Shown: positions 9,578 to 18,367 of the stretch, piece after piece | Layout: each line of letters opens with the position of its first letter | How positions within the stretch are numbered: position 1 is the stretch's first letter | Assembly (NCBI RefSeq): GCF_002386345.1 | Contig: NZ_CP023507.1 | Location: 1,798,001 to 1,862,000, forward strand | From: Streptococcus oralis | GTDB lineage: Bacteria; Bacillota; Bacilli; Lactobacillales; Streptococcaceae | Length of the DNA stretch: 64,000 nucleotides | Direction of reading: 5' to 3' | Program-made: the position numbers and the translations under genes | The notes under the pieces: model-generated | Told to the model about the DNA's origin: nothing | Seen by the model: only the letters and a program-made list of their open reading frames with translations | Databases searched by the model: none

Positions 9578-12010
9578 TTAAGCAATATCAAATTTTAATT
9601 GACCAGCTTTAACACCTATCTTGAGGGTCTTGCCTGCTACTAGTTCTCCCTTGAGAAGGAGTTCTGCTAGCTTGTCTTCCACTTCTGTTTGCAGGGTTCT
9701 GCGAAGTGGGCGAGCTCCCATTTCTGGATCATATCCTTGACTTGCTAGTAACTTCAACGCTGAAGCTTGCAGTTTCAAGTCGATGCCCTTCTCAGCGAGG
9801 CTAGCAATCAATGGTTTCACCATAATCTTGACAATTTCCTGCATGTGTTCGCTATCTAAGCTATGGAAGACCAACTTTTCATCAATACGGTTGATAAACT
9901 CTGGTCGATAAGCTTTTTTCAACTCTTCAAAGATTCGTTTTTCCATATTTTCCTGGTCAAAACGAATGTCCTTGGCCCCAAAGCCGACCGTCTTGTCATC
10001 ACGAAGAGCCGTCGCACCAAGGTTTGACGTCATGATGATAATGGTATTTGAAAAATCAACCTTGCGCCCCTTGCTATCTGTCAAGACGCCGTCGTCCAGA
10101 ACCTGCAAGAGAACATTAAAGATATCTGGGTGGGCCTTTTCTACCTCGTCAAATAGAAGAACGGAGTATGGTTTGTTGCGAACCTTCTCAGTCAACTCCC
10201 CACCTTCTTCGTAGCCCACATAACCCGGAGGAGCTCCATTGAGACGGCTAGCCGCAAATTTCTCCATATACTCACTCATATCAAAGCGAATAAGGGCTGA
10301 TTCGTCATCAAAGAGGACTTCTGCCAGAGCCTTGGCCAATTCGGTCTTACCGACTCCTGTCGGCCCTAGGAACATAAAGGAACCAATCGGACGCTTGTGA
10401 CTACGAATACCTGACTGATTACGGCGAATGGCACGGCTAATACTTGAAACAGCTTGATCTTGTCCGATGACGCGTTTATGCAGTTCTGCTTCCAAGTTCA
10501 GGTACTTCTTAGCATCTGTTTGCGTCAGCTTTTGGACTGGGATACCTGACAAGCGACTCAAGGTGGTCAAAATATCGGATTCTGTCACCAAGTCTTTATA
10601 GACAGGCAATTCTTGTTCTTTTGCGATTAGCTGGCCTGCTTGTTTCCACTTGCCATCCATCAAGGCCTTGTCAGCTGGACTCAAGTCCGATTCGTCCATT
10701 CTCACATGCTTGGATTTGTTTTGCACTGTTGCTGCCGCCTCATCCAATAGATCGATAGCAGAGTCTGGCAAGTGACGACTAGTCAAGTAACGATGCGCCA
10801 TCTTAACAGCTGTTTCGACAGCTTCATCTGTGATTTGCACACGGTGGTGTTTCTCATAGGTAGCCTTCAAACCTTGCAAAATGGTCATGCTGTCAGCTAA
10901 ACTTGGCTCTTCAATGGTCACTTTGGCAAAACGACGAGAAAGAGCTGCGTCTTTTTCGATGTGTTTTTGGTATTCTTCCTGAGTGGTTGCACCAACCGTT
11001 CTCAAAGTTCCACGAGCCAAGGCTGGCTTCAAGATATTGGCCGCATCCAGAGTAGAGTCAATACCACTTCCAGAACCCATGATGGTGTGGAGTTCATCGA
11101 TAAAGAGGATTACCTTACCATCTTCCTCGATATCCTTGATAATGTTGTTCATGCGTTCTTCAAAATCTCCACGGAAACGTGTTCCCGCAACAACATTCAT
11201 CAAATCAAGCTCCAAAACGCGCATCTTGCCCATTTCCGCAGGTACATCCCCACTAGCAATACGCTGGGCAAGTCCAAGAGCCAGAGCTGTTTTCCCGACA
11301 CCAGCATCTCCAACCAAGACAGGATTGTTCTTGGTCTTCCGACTCAAAATCTGAATCATACGTGAGATTTCCTTGTCACGACCGATAACTGGCTCTAACT
11401 TGCCAGAGCGCGCTTGCTCTGTCAGGTCATGCGTGTAGTCCTCTAGACCGCCACTTGGATTCTGAGGCATGCCCATCATATTGGCCATGGAATTTTGCTT
11501 ATCTGCCACGGTACGGTGGCGCTGACGCAATGCCTTAAGGTCTTCTCTTGTCCATCCAGCACGCTCTTCTAGATTGCGACGAAGAGCAGCAATTCTGACC
11601 TGATCTTTCTGGTCTTCATAAGAAAAGCCTGCTCTCTCCAAGATACGAGTTGCCAAGGCATTGCCATCATGCAAAATCGCATAGAGGACATGCTCTGTCC
11701 CTAGCACCTTAGTATGGACCACTGAGGCCACATACTCTGCTTCTGCAAAGAGAACCTCCAAACGATGGGAAAAAGGCAATTCCGTAAAGGTTTCGTCTTG
11801 GCTATAGTCCGTTTCAGTCAGTTCTAACGCAACCTCTTCTAAACGGTCCATTTCATAAGGATAATCATTTAGAGTCGCACCTGCCACACTGTAACTGTGA
11901 TTGGACATGGCAATTAACAAATGCCAAGACTCTAGATATCGAGCTCCAAAATGGCCCGCAACCATGTAGGCACTTTCGATACATTCATTCAACGCTTTTG
12001 AATAATTCAT
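9578..12010 (-). CDS. clpC: Clp ATPase, ATP-dependent protease chaperone subunit
   Basis: HSP100 unfoldase that feeds substrates to ClpP. The 810 residues contain two N-terminal Clp repeats (1-140), a first AAA+ module with P-loop GDAGVGKT near residue 235, a middle region, and a second AAA+ module with P-loop GPTGVGKT. The VGF tripeptide in DKTVGFGAKD is the expected ClpP-docking loop. The start ATG is one base after the ctsR stop, so it is co-transcribed with and repressed by CtsR. The streptococcal paralogues ClpE and ClpL differ in their N-termini (zinc finger or none), so ClpC is the best call. Confidence 0.95.
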   Translation of the reverse strand: MNYSKALNECIESAYMVAGHFGARYLESWHLLIAMSNHSYSVAGATLNDYPYEMDRLEEVALELTETDYSQDETFTELPFSHRLEVLFAEAEYVASVVHTKVLGTEHVLYAILHDGNALATRILERAGFSYEDQKDQVRIAALRRNLEERAGWTREDLKALRQRHRTVADKQNSMANMMGMPQNPSGGLEDYTHDLTEQARSGKLEPVIGRDKEISRMIQILSRKTKNNPVLVGDAGVGKTALALGLAQRIASGDVPAEMGKMRVLELDLMNVVAGTRFRGDFEERMNNIIKDIEEDGKVILFIDELHTIMGSGSGIDSTLDAANILKPALARGTLRTVGATTQEEYQKHIEKDAALSRRFAKVTIEEPSLADSMTILQGLKATYEKHHRVQITDEAVETAVKMAHRYLTSRHLPDSAIDLLDEAAATVQNKSKHVRMDESDLSPADKALMDGKWKQAGQLIAKEQELPVYKDLVTESDILTTLSRLSGIPVQKLTQTDAKKYLNLEAELHKRVIGQDQAVSSISRAIRRNQSGIRSHKRPIGSFMFLGPTGVGKTELAKALAEVLFDDESALIRFDMSEYMEKFAASRLNGAPPGYVGYEEGGELTEKVRNKPYSVLLFDEVEKAHPDIFNVLLQVLDDGVLTDSKGRKVDFSNTIIIMTSNLGATALRDDKTVGFGAKDIRFDQENMEKRIFEELKKAYRPEFINRIDEKLVFHSLDSEHMQEIVKIMVKPLIASLAEKGIDLKLQASALKLLASQGYDPEMGARPLRRTLQTEVEDKLAELLLKGELVAGKTLKIGVKAGQLKFDIA

Positions 12011-12011
12011 C

Positions 12012-12470
12012 TTACTTCTCTTTTCTATCTACCTCTTGTAATAGCTGTCGGAGCATATTGGCACGGACAACTGAGGATTCCTCCCCTAGAACACGATCTG
12101 TTGCTACAGAAGTCAGTAAGGTCATCTCCTGCTTGGTCATCAAGTCCTGCTCCACCAAAAGCTGGAGAATATCCTCATAAATCTCCTGACTAACTCGCTC
12201 ACCAATCGAGTAAAGCAAATCGCGGAGCATCTCATGATGATTGGAAAACTCAATCCGTCCGATGCGAATGTAGCCTCCGCCACCACGCTTACTCTCAACT
12301 AAGTAACCTCTGCTTTCAGTAAAACGTGTCTTAATGACATAGTTGATCTGACTTGGCACAACCTGAAAGGTATCTGCCAACTGGCTCCGCTGCAATTCCA
12401 CGATACCAGCTTGGTCTAAAATTGCCTTGATATAGGCTTCGATATGATCTGATGTATTTTTAAATCTCAT
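12012..12470 (-). CDS. ctsR: Class III heat-shock repressor
   Basis: Dimeric repressor of clp genes. The 152-residue sequence has the CtsR winged helix, including VPSQINYVIKTRF and the glycine-rich wing SKRGGGGYIRI whose arginine contacts DNA and acts as the thermosensor. Its ATG follows AGGAG. The operator at 12496-12512 lies immediately upstream, overlapping the transcription start, so ctsR-clpC is autoregulated. McsA and McsB, which regulate CtsR in Bacillus, are absent here, as is usual in streptococci. Confidence 0.96.
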   Translation of the reverse strand: MRFKNTSDHIEAYIKAILDQAGIVELQRSQLADTFQVVPSQINYVIKTRFTESRGYLVESKRGGGGYIRIGRIEFSNHHEMLRDLLYSIGERVSQEIYEDILQLLVEQDLMTKQEMTLLTSVATDRVLGEESSVVRANMLRQLLQEVDRKEK

Positions 12471-12495
12471 AGTAAATCAAACTCCTTCTTTGAAC

Positions 12496-12518
12496 CTTGA
12501 CTATCTTTGACTATTATA
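12496..12518 (-). promoter_or_regulatory. CtsR operator and -10 of ctsR-clpC
   Basis: On the minus strand TATAAT (12513-12518) is followed by the direct heptads AGTCAAA-GAT-AGTCAAG (12496-12512), matching the CtsR box GGTCAAA-NAN-GGTCAAA with the first G of each replaced by A. A third heptad-like GTTCAAA follows directly. Confidence 0.85.
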
Positions 12519-12539
12519 CCGAAATTTTCTCATTTTTAA

Positions 12540-12583
12540 AAGAAAAAGAGCGCTGGTAAAGGATAATCTTCACCAACTCCCTA
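12540..12583 (-). terminator. Terminator of the thiamine-precursor ABC operon
   Basis: On the minus strand GGTGAAG-attatc-CTTTACC (one G-T pair) flanked by GAG/CTC, followed by TTTTTCTTTT. Confidence 0.7.
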
Positions 12584-12588
12584 TTTTT

Positions 12589-13317
12589 CTACTTATCTAA
12601 GCCTAATTCTGCCAAGATTTGACGTTTGTAGGCAATCTTTTGAACTTCCTTGTCCTCATCTTCAGACCAATCTAGTTTGACTTCAGAGACGATCTGTCCA
12701 GGCCGATTTTTCAAGATATAGATACGGTCACTTAGATTGAGGGCTTCCTCAATGCTGTGGGTGATGATCAAGGTCGTCAACTCCAGCTGTTTGTGAATCG
12801 CCAGATACCAAGCGTGAAGTTCCATCTTGGTCATCTCATCCAAGGCACTAAAAGCCTCGTCCAAGAGAAAGAGCTTGTGCCCGAAAAGGTAGGTGCGGAG
12901 TAAGGCTACACGCTGACGCATCCCACCACTGAGTTCATGAGGATACTTATCTCGTATAGCAGTCAGCTGAAAGGTCGCAAGGATGTCATCCGCTCGGGCA
13001 ATGGCCTCCGCCTTATCCACCTTTTGAATCAAGAGGGGCAGGATGATATTGCCAAGGACTGTCTTATGCTCCAAGAGGAGATCCTTTTGCAACATATAAC
13101 TCACGCGCCCCTTGGGATTCTCCTCTCCATCAAGGACAATTCTTCCCGACTGGACTTCTAAAATTCCAGCGATTAGATTAAAGAGGGTAGTCTTGCCTAC
13201 ACCACTTGGACCTAGGATAGAAACCACTTCACCCGAAGCCACCTGCAGGTTGATATCTTCTAAAATCTTTTCATCGCCATAGGCATAGCTGACGTGTTCT
13301 AGTCTAATTTCTGTCAT
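12589..13317 (-). CDS. ABC transporter ATPase, thiamine-precursor uptake
   Basis: ATP-binding subunit of an importer (ThiZ-like). The 242 residues show Walker A GPSGVGKTT, signature LSGGMRQRV, Walker B LFLLDEAFSALDE and an H-loop histidine in IITHSIEEAL. It belongs to the nitrate/sulfonate/thiamine-precursor class of ATPases. The ATG overlaps the stop of the binding-protein gene by one base (TAATG), so translation is coupled. It is the last gene of the TPP-riboswitch operon, followed by a terminator. Confidence 0.9.
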   Translation of the reverse strand: MTEIRLEHVSYAYGDEKILEDINLQVASGEVVSILGPSGVGKTTLFNLIAGILEVQSGRIVLDGEENPKGRVSYMLQKDLLLEHKTVLGNIILPLLIQKVDKAEAIARADDILATFQLTAIRDKYPHELSGGMRQRVALLRTYLFGHKLFLLDEAFSALDEMTKMELHAWYLAIHKQLELTTLIITHSIEEALNLSDRIYILKNRPGQIVSEVKLDWSEDEDKEVQKIAYKRQILAELGLDK

Positions 13318-14324
13318 TATTTCACAAATTCATTGGTGAAGCCTTTGTCAGTCAAGTCTTCTTTGAGGATACCATTTTCTTTATCCCACTTGTAGAAAGC
13401 ATTCCAGCGTTCTGCGTCAAATTGTCCCCATTTTTCCTTGTCGCTTGCGTATTCTTTTGACAAGTATTTTTGAGATTCGATGACAAAGTCGCGTTTTTCC
13501 TTAAGTTCGGGGGCATTCTTGATGAGGATATCTGCAGCTTCTTCTGGGTGTTCCATAGCGTATTGGTAGCCTTTTTTGATGGCTTGGATGACTTTACGAG
13601 CTTCTTCTTTATTGTCTTTCAAATAGTCGTTGTTTGCGATGATAACTGGTGAATAGTAGTCAAACTCTTTAACGTAGTCTTTCAAGTACATGAAGTTGGC
13701 GTCTACACCTTGAGATTTGGCAAGAATACCGTCCCAACCGTAGTAGATCCAAGCAGTGTCAAAGACACCGTTGGCAATCGGTGTGATCGAGTTTGAATCG
13801 TTGTTTGGTACTTTTTCGACCTTCTCAAAGTCTCCGCCTTGAGATTCCACCAAGGTTTTCAACATAGCAAGCTCAGTCGGGTCATTCCAAGTTCCGTATT
13901 TCTTCCCAACCAAGTCTTTTGGACTGGTGACATTGTCAGATTTACGTGAGATGATTCCAGATGTATTGTGCTCAACGATAGCGGCAACGGCAGTAATCCC
14001 TGCCCCTTTTTCCAATTTCTTAGCCATGTAGTCTTGGAAATAGATAGCAAATGGTGCCTTGCCATTGATCACTAGGTCAGAAGAACTTTCTTCTGGTGGC
14101 AATTTCAAGTCAACATCCACTCCAGCTTCTTTGAAATAACCTTTTTCCTTGGCAACATAAAGCCCTGTGTGGTTGGTATTTGGTGTCCAGTCTAGGATAA
14201 AGTCAATTTTCTTGAGTTCTGCTTCTTTGTTGTCCTTAGAAGCAGTCCCTTGACCACAAGCCACAAGTACGACAGCTACAAGAGCTGTTACAATCGTTAA
14301 AAACACTTTCCATGTTTTCTTCAT
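13317..14324 (-). CDS. ThiY-like substrate-binding lipoprotein
   Basis: Solute-binding protein of the NMT1/THI5 type, expected to bind formylaminopyrimidine or a related thiamine pyrimidine precursor. The 335-residue protein has a signal peptide with lipobox VLVACG. The mature part begins with FILDWTPNTNHTGLYVAK, the hallmark of ThiY/NMT1 proteins, and contains HNTSGIISR and GTWNDPTE. The start at 14324 is preferred over an ATG at 14330 because the GAGG motif is eight bases before it and only two before the other. The riboswitch upstream supports the thiamine link; the exact ligand is inferred. Confidence 0.9.
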   Translation of the reverse strand: MKKTWKVFLTIVTALVAVVLVACGQGTASKDNKEAELKKIDFILDWTPNTNHTGLYVAKEKGYFKEAGVDVDLKLPPEESSSDLVINGKAPFAIYFQDYMAKKLEKGAGITAVAAIVEHNTSGIISRKSDNVTSPKDLVGKKYGTWNDPTELAMLKTLVESQGGDFEKVEKVPNNDSNSITPIANGVFDTAWIYYGWDGILAKSQGVDANFMYLKDYVKEFDYYSPVIIANNDYLKDNKEEARKVIQAIKKGYQYAMEHPEEAADILIKNAPELKEKRDFVIESQKYLSKEYASDKEKWGQFDAERWNAFYKWDKENGILKEDLTDKGFTNEFVK

Positions 14325-14360
14325 TTTCATTTCCTCTTTTCTTTTTCTAAAACGCTCTAT

Positions 14361-15119
14361 TTAAGTACGTTTCCATTTGATCACATATTTTTCACTGATA
14401 TCGACCAACTTCATACCGAGAAGGCTGATAAGCGACACCAGAATAATAATGGCAAACATGGTGTCATACTGAAACAGTTTCTTTGACTGAATCATGTAGA
14501 CACCTAGTCCTTCAAAGCCTCCCAACCACTCAGATACCACTGTTGTGATAAAGGCATAGGAGACACTGACCCTCAGACCTGCATAAAAGTAAGGCAGACT
14601 GACTGGGATTTTAAAATGCCACAGGATTTGCCAAGGGTTTGCTCGCATCAGACTAAACAAGGTCAGCATATCCTTGTCACAGTGCCTAAAACCGTCCAAA
14701 ATACTGACGATGATAGGGAAGGTTGTCGTCAGGATAATCAAGACAATCTTGGGCAAAATCCCATAGCCTAGCCACAAGACCAAGATAGGCGCTATGGCAA
14801 TGGTCGGAATGGTCTGAACAACCACCATCATAGGATAAATCAAGTCATTGAGCCAAGTCAGACTATCCATGAGCACCGCCATAAGACAGGCAATCAAGAC
14901 TCCTAGAACTAGACCTAGTAAAGCCACTCTCAAGGTCGCCCAGCTATGGTACCAGAGAAATTCTCTGTCACGAACAAAGGACTGGAGAATCTCAAGAGGA
15001 GTTGGCAGGATAAACTTGGGTAAAAGTTTGAATATGCCCGCTAACTGCCAGATTGACAAGACTCCTAGAAAACCCAATAGACTAATGTGTCGTCTCAGTA
15101 TACTTTTCAAGTTTGTCAT
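14361..15119 (-). CDS. ABC transporter permease, thiamine-precursor uptake
   Basis: Membrane subunit (ThiX-like) of the same importer, 252 residues with about six hydrophobic helices and the BPD_transp_1 EAA-like loop (DMLTLFSLMRANPWQILWHFKIP) facing the ATPase, given here as DMLTLFSLM followed by RANPWQILW. The start is set at the ATG at 15119; a TTG codon directly before it could also serve. It overlaps the end of the thiamine-binding gene by 38 bases and is separated from the binding-protein gene by 36 bases. Confidence 0.9.
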   Translation of the reverse strand: MTNLKSILRRHISLLGFLGVLSIWQLAGIFKLLPKFILPTPLEILQSFVRDREFLWYHSWATLRVALLGLVLGVLIACLMAVLMDSLTWLNDLIYPMMVVVQTIPTIAIAPILVLWLGYGILPKIVLIILTTTFPIIVSILDGFRHCDKDMLTLFSLMRANPWQILWHFKIPVSLPYFYAGLRVSVSYAFITTVVSEWLGGFEGLGVYMIQSKKLFQYDTMFAIIILVSLISLLGMKLVDISEKYVIKWKRT

Positions 15120-15372
15120 CAATACTTAAAATCTCTCCTACATTTATTTTGACATTGGCAAAGACATTATCTGCCTCCTGCCCGGCCACTTCAAGCGCTT
15201 CTTTGAGAATGCGCATGAGCTCATCCAACTCCCCTTCCAAGACCGTTTCAAAGGGTGTCACCACCATAGTCACGGACTGAGCTTGCAGATAAGCAATCAC
15301 TTGATCGATAATAGCAATTCGATCAATCCCCTGTGATAGGGGCAAGACTTGCAAGGCAATGCTTGCTTTCAT
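15082..15372 (-). CDS. MTH1187/YkoF-type thiamine-binding protein
   Basis: A 96-residue protein of the MTH1187 (DUF77) family, small ferredoxin-like fold proteins found with thiamine transport genes and thought to bind thiamine or its pyrimidine. The sequence begins MKASIALQVLPLSQGIDR and contains VTPFETVLEGELDELM, typical of the family. The frame stays open to 15426, but that would run through the riboswitch terminator; the ATG at 15372 has AGGAGG ahead of it and gives the family length. It is the first gene after the TPP riboswitch. Confidence 0.9.
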   Translation of the reverse strand: MKASIALQVLPLSQGIDRIAIIDQVIAYLQAQSVTMVVTPFETVLEGELDELMRILKEALEVAGQEADNVFANVKINVGEILSIDDKLEKYTETTH

Positions 15373-15406
15373 AAAATCCTCCTCTTCTCGGCTTTCCTTT
15401 TGAACA

Positions 15407-15439
15407 AAAAGAAAAACCTTTGCCATATATGGAAAAGGT
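15407..15439 (-). terminator. Riboswitch-controlled transcription attenuator
   Basis: On the minus strand ACCTTT-T-CCATATATGG-C-AAAGGT forms a long hairpin followed by TTTTCTTTTT, between the TPP aptamer and the first gene of the operon. The gene start at 15372 lies beyond it. Confidence 0.85.
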
Positions 15440-15449
15440 GCAGAATTCG

Positions 15450-15545
<96 letters not shown>

Positions 15546-15603
15546 TGGAATATAGTAACGCAAATGCAAGGAAAAGTCAAGGAAACTGCTTACAGAAAAC
15601 TAT

Positions 15604-15640
15604 GAAAAAGAGTTTGAAGACAAATGCTTCAAACTCTATC
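15604..15640 (-). terminator. Terminator of polA
   Basis: AGAGTTTGAAG (15609-15619) pairs with CTTCAAACTCT (15627-15637) around a seven-base loop, and the minus strand continues with five T residues, just beyond the polA stop. Confidence 0.9.
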
Positions 15641-15649
15641 ATAGCTTTC

Positions 15650-18283
15650 TTATTTAGCCTCGTACCAGGTTGCCCCTTCATTCTCATCAGCAATGAGTGG
15701 GACACTAAGCTGGATGGCTTCTTCCATGGTTTGTTTCACTAGTACTTTGACAGCTGCTAGTTCTGATTTCGGAACCTCAAGGACGATTTCATCATGCACT
15801 TGCAAGAGCATCTTGGTCTGATAACCACCCTCAACCAGAGCTTTGTCTAGCTGAATCATAGCAATTTTGAGAATATCTGCTGCCGAACCCTGAATAGGGG
15901 AGTTAATGGCAGTTCGCTCTGCAAAACCACGAATGTTAAAGTTGCGCGAATTTATATCTGGTAGCTCTCGACGACGCTTGAAGAGGGTCTCTACATATCC
16001 CTTGTCACGCGCTTCACGTACCACTTCTTCCATATAGTTTTTAATCCCAGGAAAACGCTCAAAGTAGGTATCAATGTAGGCTTTTGCCTTCTTACGACTA
16101 ATACCAAGATTGTTCGCCAAACCAAAATCTGAAATCCCGTAAACCACTCCAAAGTTGACAGCCTTGGCATTGCGACGGTCGTTTGGCGTCACATCCTCAG
16201 GACGTTCAATTTCAAAGACACGCATAGCTGTCGAAGTATGGATATCTGCTCCCTCTTGGAAGGCCTTGATTAAGTGCTCATCCTTAGAGATATGCGCCAA
16301 AACGCGCAACTCAATCTGTGAATAGTCGGAGCTAAGAAGGACACTATCCTCCCACTCTGGCACAAAAGCCTTACGAATGAGGCGACCTTGTTCCAAGCGA
16401 ACAGGGATATTTTGCAAGTTTGGATCTACACTAGACAAACGCCCAGTCTGAGTCAAATCTTGCACATAGCGCGTGTGGATCTTGCCATCATCTAAAATCC
16501 AATCCTGCAAGCCAACCACGTAAGTCGATTGAATCTTAGCAATCTGACGGTAGTCTAGAATTTTTTTGACAATCGGTGCAATAGGAGCCAGACGCTCCAG
16601 CACATCCACTGCTGTCGAGTAACCTGTCTTGGTTTTCTTGGTGTATTCTAGAGGAAGTCCCAGTTTTTCAAAGAGAAGTACGCCCAACTGTTTAGGTGAG
16701 TTGATATTAAATTCCTCACCAGCCAGCTCATAAATCTCTTGGGTGAGTCGCTCAATGACAATCTCATTTTCAGCTTGCATCTCAAGTAGGGTTTCTTTTT
16801 TAACCTTGATTCCAGCAATTTCCATCTTGGCAAGGACAAAAGCCAGAGCTTGCTCCATGTCATAGAGAAGATCTAACTGCCCGTGTTCACTGAGTTTTTC
16901 AAGCAAAACAGGCTCCGTCTCAACCAATACAGCAACCTTGCGAGTCAAGTGCTCCAAGAATTTCTCTCTCTCAGGGATAGCTTTCTTGACCCCCTTACCG
17001 TAGAAGGTCTCATCATCAGCCAAATAAGTCTGGCCATAGAGATTCGCAATGGTTGAAATTTCATTGTTCTCGACAGTAGAGAGGAGGTATTTGGCCAAAC
17101 GACTGTCAAAAGCAGGGGCCTGCAAATTCAAGCCCAAACGATTTAAAAGAACCTTCGCTTTCTTAAAGTCATACACTTTCAGAGGTGTTTTTTCTAGAAA
17201 ATTCTTGAGAATCGGCTCCTGCAAGAGCTCAAGTTTGTCTGTAGCGTAAAGTTTATCCCCACAGGACCAGGCAAAACCAACCAAGTCATCTGTATGGTAA
17301 TTCTCACCAAAAAGCTCAAAGTGGAAGATAGAGTTGGCGCTCAGCATGTCTTGACTGACTTGGTCAACGATAGTGAAATCCAAACTTTCAGGCGCATCCG
17401 TTGATGACACATTTAAAGCTTGCTTGAGCTGTTTGAAGCCCATCTCATCGTAGAATTTCCCGAGATTTTCCACATCTGGTCCACTATAAAGCAAATCATC
17501 AAGGCCAATCTCAATCGGTGCCTGAGTCTCAATGGTCGCCAAGGTTTTAGACAGGAAGGCTTGTTCCTTGTCATTGATGAGATTTTCCTTCATCTTAGAA
17601 GCCTTCATCCCATCGATATTTTCATAAATACCCTCTAACGAACCGTGTTCTAGCAAGAGCTTGATACCCGTCTTTTCACCGATCTTAGTGACACCAGGGA
17701 TATTATCAGACTTATCCCCCATAAGAGCCTTAAGATCAATGAACTGAGCTGGTGTGAGGCCCATCTTTTCCATGAGATAGTCTGGCGTAAAGGCCTCAAA
17801 CTCAGCCACACCTTTCTTGGAAATCTCGACCACCGTATGCTCATCCGTCAACTGGATCAAGTCCTTGTCTCCGCTGACAATAGTCACTTCAAAAGAATCC
17901 TTCTCAGCCAAGCGACCTAGGGTCCCGATGATATCATCTGCTTCATACTGGGCCAACTCATAGTGGCGAATCCCAAGATGATCTAGCAACTCACGAATGA
18001 AGGGAAATTGCTCACGAAACTCATCTGGAGTTTTAGCACGACCACCCTTGTAGTCTGCATACATCTCTGTACGGAAAGTCGTCTTACCTGCATCAAAAGC
18101 TACCAAAACATGACTGGGCTCAACACGCTCCAAGACGTGATTCAACATGAGTTGAAAGCCATAGATTGCATTGGTATGAAGGCCATTAGCATTTTTAAAA
18201 CGATCCAACTGCTGATAGAGCGCAAAAAAAGCTCGAAAAGCAACTGAAGATCCATCAATTAATAATAATTTTTTCTTGTCCAT
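15650..18283 (-). CDS. polA: DNA polymerase I
   Basis: Repair and Okazaki-fragment polymerase of 877 residues. The N-terminal 5'-3' exonuclease domain begins LLLIDGSSVAFRAFFA and includes VSGDKDLIQL. The polymerase domain shows motif A (LSSDYSQIELRVLAHIS), motif B (RRNAKAVNFGVVYG) and motif C (LQVHDEIV). The middle domain lacks the DEDD acids of a proofreading exonuclease: the usual FDTE position reads FHFELFG. This matches the known absence of 3'-5' exonuclease in pneumococcal Pol I. I chose the ATG at 18283 (MDKKKLLLIDG); an upstream ATG in frame at 18319 adds a non-conserved leader. It is a single-gene unit. Confidence 0.96.
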   Translation of the reverse strand: MDKKKLLLIDGSSVAFRAFFALYQQLDRFKNANGLHTNAIYGFQLMLNHVLERVEPSHVLVAFDAGKTTFRTEMYADYKGGRAKTPDEFREQFPFIRELLDHLGIRHYELAQYEADDIIGTLGRLAEKDSFEVTIVSGDKDLIQLTDEHTVVEISKKGVAEFEAFTPDYLMEKMGLTPAQFIDLKALMGDKSDNIPGVTKIGEKTGIKLLLEHGSLEGIYENIDGMKASKMKENLINDKEQAFLSKTLATIETQAPIEIGLDDLLYSGPDVENLGKFYDEMGFKQLKQALNVSSTDAPESLDFTIVDQVSQDMLSANSIFHFELFGENYHTDDLVGFAWSCGDKLYATDKLELLQEPILKNFLEKTPLKVYDFKKAKVLLNRLGLNLQAPAFDSRLAKYLLSTVENNEISTIANLYGQTYLADDETFYGKGVKKAIPEREKFLEHLTRKVAVLVETEPVLLEKLSEHGQLDLLYDMEQALAFVLAKMEIAGIKVKKETLLEMQAENEIVIERLTQEIYELAGEEFNINSPKQLGVLLFEKLGLPLEYTKKTKTGYSTAVDVLERLAPIAPIVKKILDYRQIAKIQSTYVVGLQDWILDDGKIHTRYVQDLTQTGRLSSVDPNLQNIPVRLEQGRLIRKAFVPEWEDSVLLSSDYSQIELRVLAHISKDEHLIKAFQEGADIHTSTAMRVFEIERPEDVTPNDRRNAKAVNFGVVYGISDFGLANNLGISRKKAKAYIDTYFERFPGIKNYMEEVVREARDKGYVETLFKRRRELPDINSRNFNIRGFAERTAINSPIQGSAADILKIAMIQLDKALVEGGYQTKMLLQVHDEIVLEVPKSELAAVKVLVKQTMEEAIQLSVPLIADENEGATWYEAK

Positions 18284-18367
18284 ACACCCATTATAAAGGA
18301 AAGCAGGGAAAAATACCATCGGAAAGAATAGGCAAATGGTAGTGAAGCCCTCTTTTTTATATTCTTT

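Noticed and set aside
10961..11365. 134-codon open frame opposite clpC
   Set aside because: Antisense shadow of a highly conserved gene.
12041..12180. Second coding frame inside ctsR on the plus strand
   Set aside because: Short antisense frame within a conserved gene.
15373..15426. Extension of the thiamine-binding gene to 15426
   Set aside because: It would read through the riboswitch terminator hairpin; AGGAGG and the family length support 15372.
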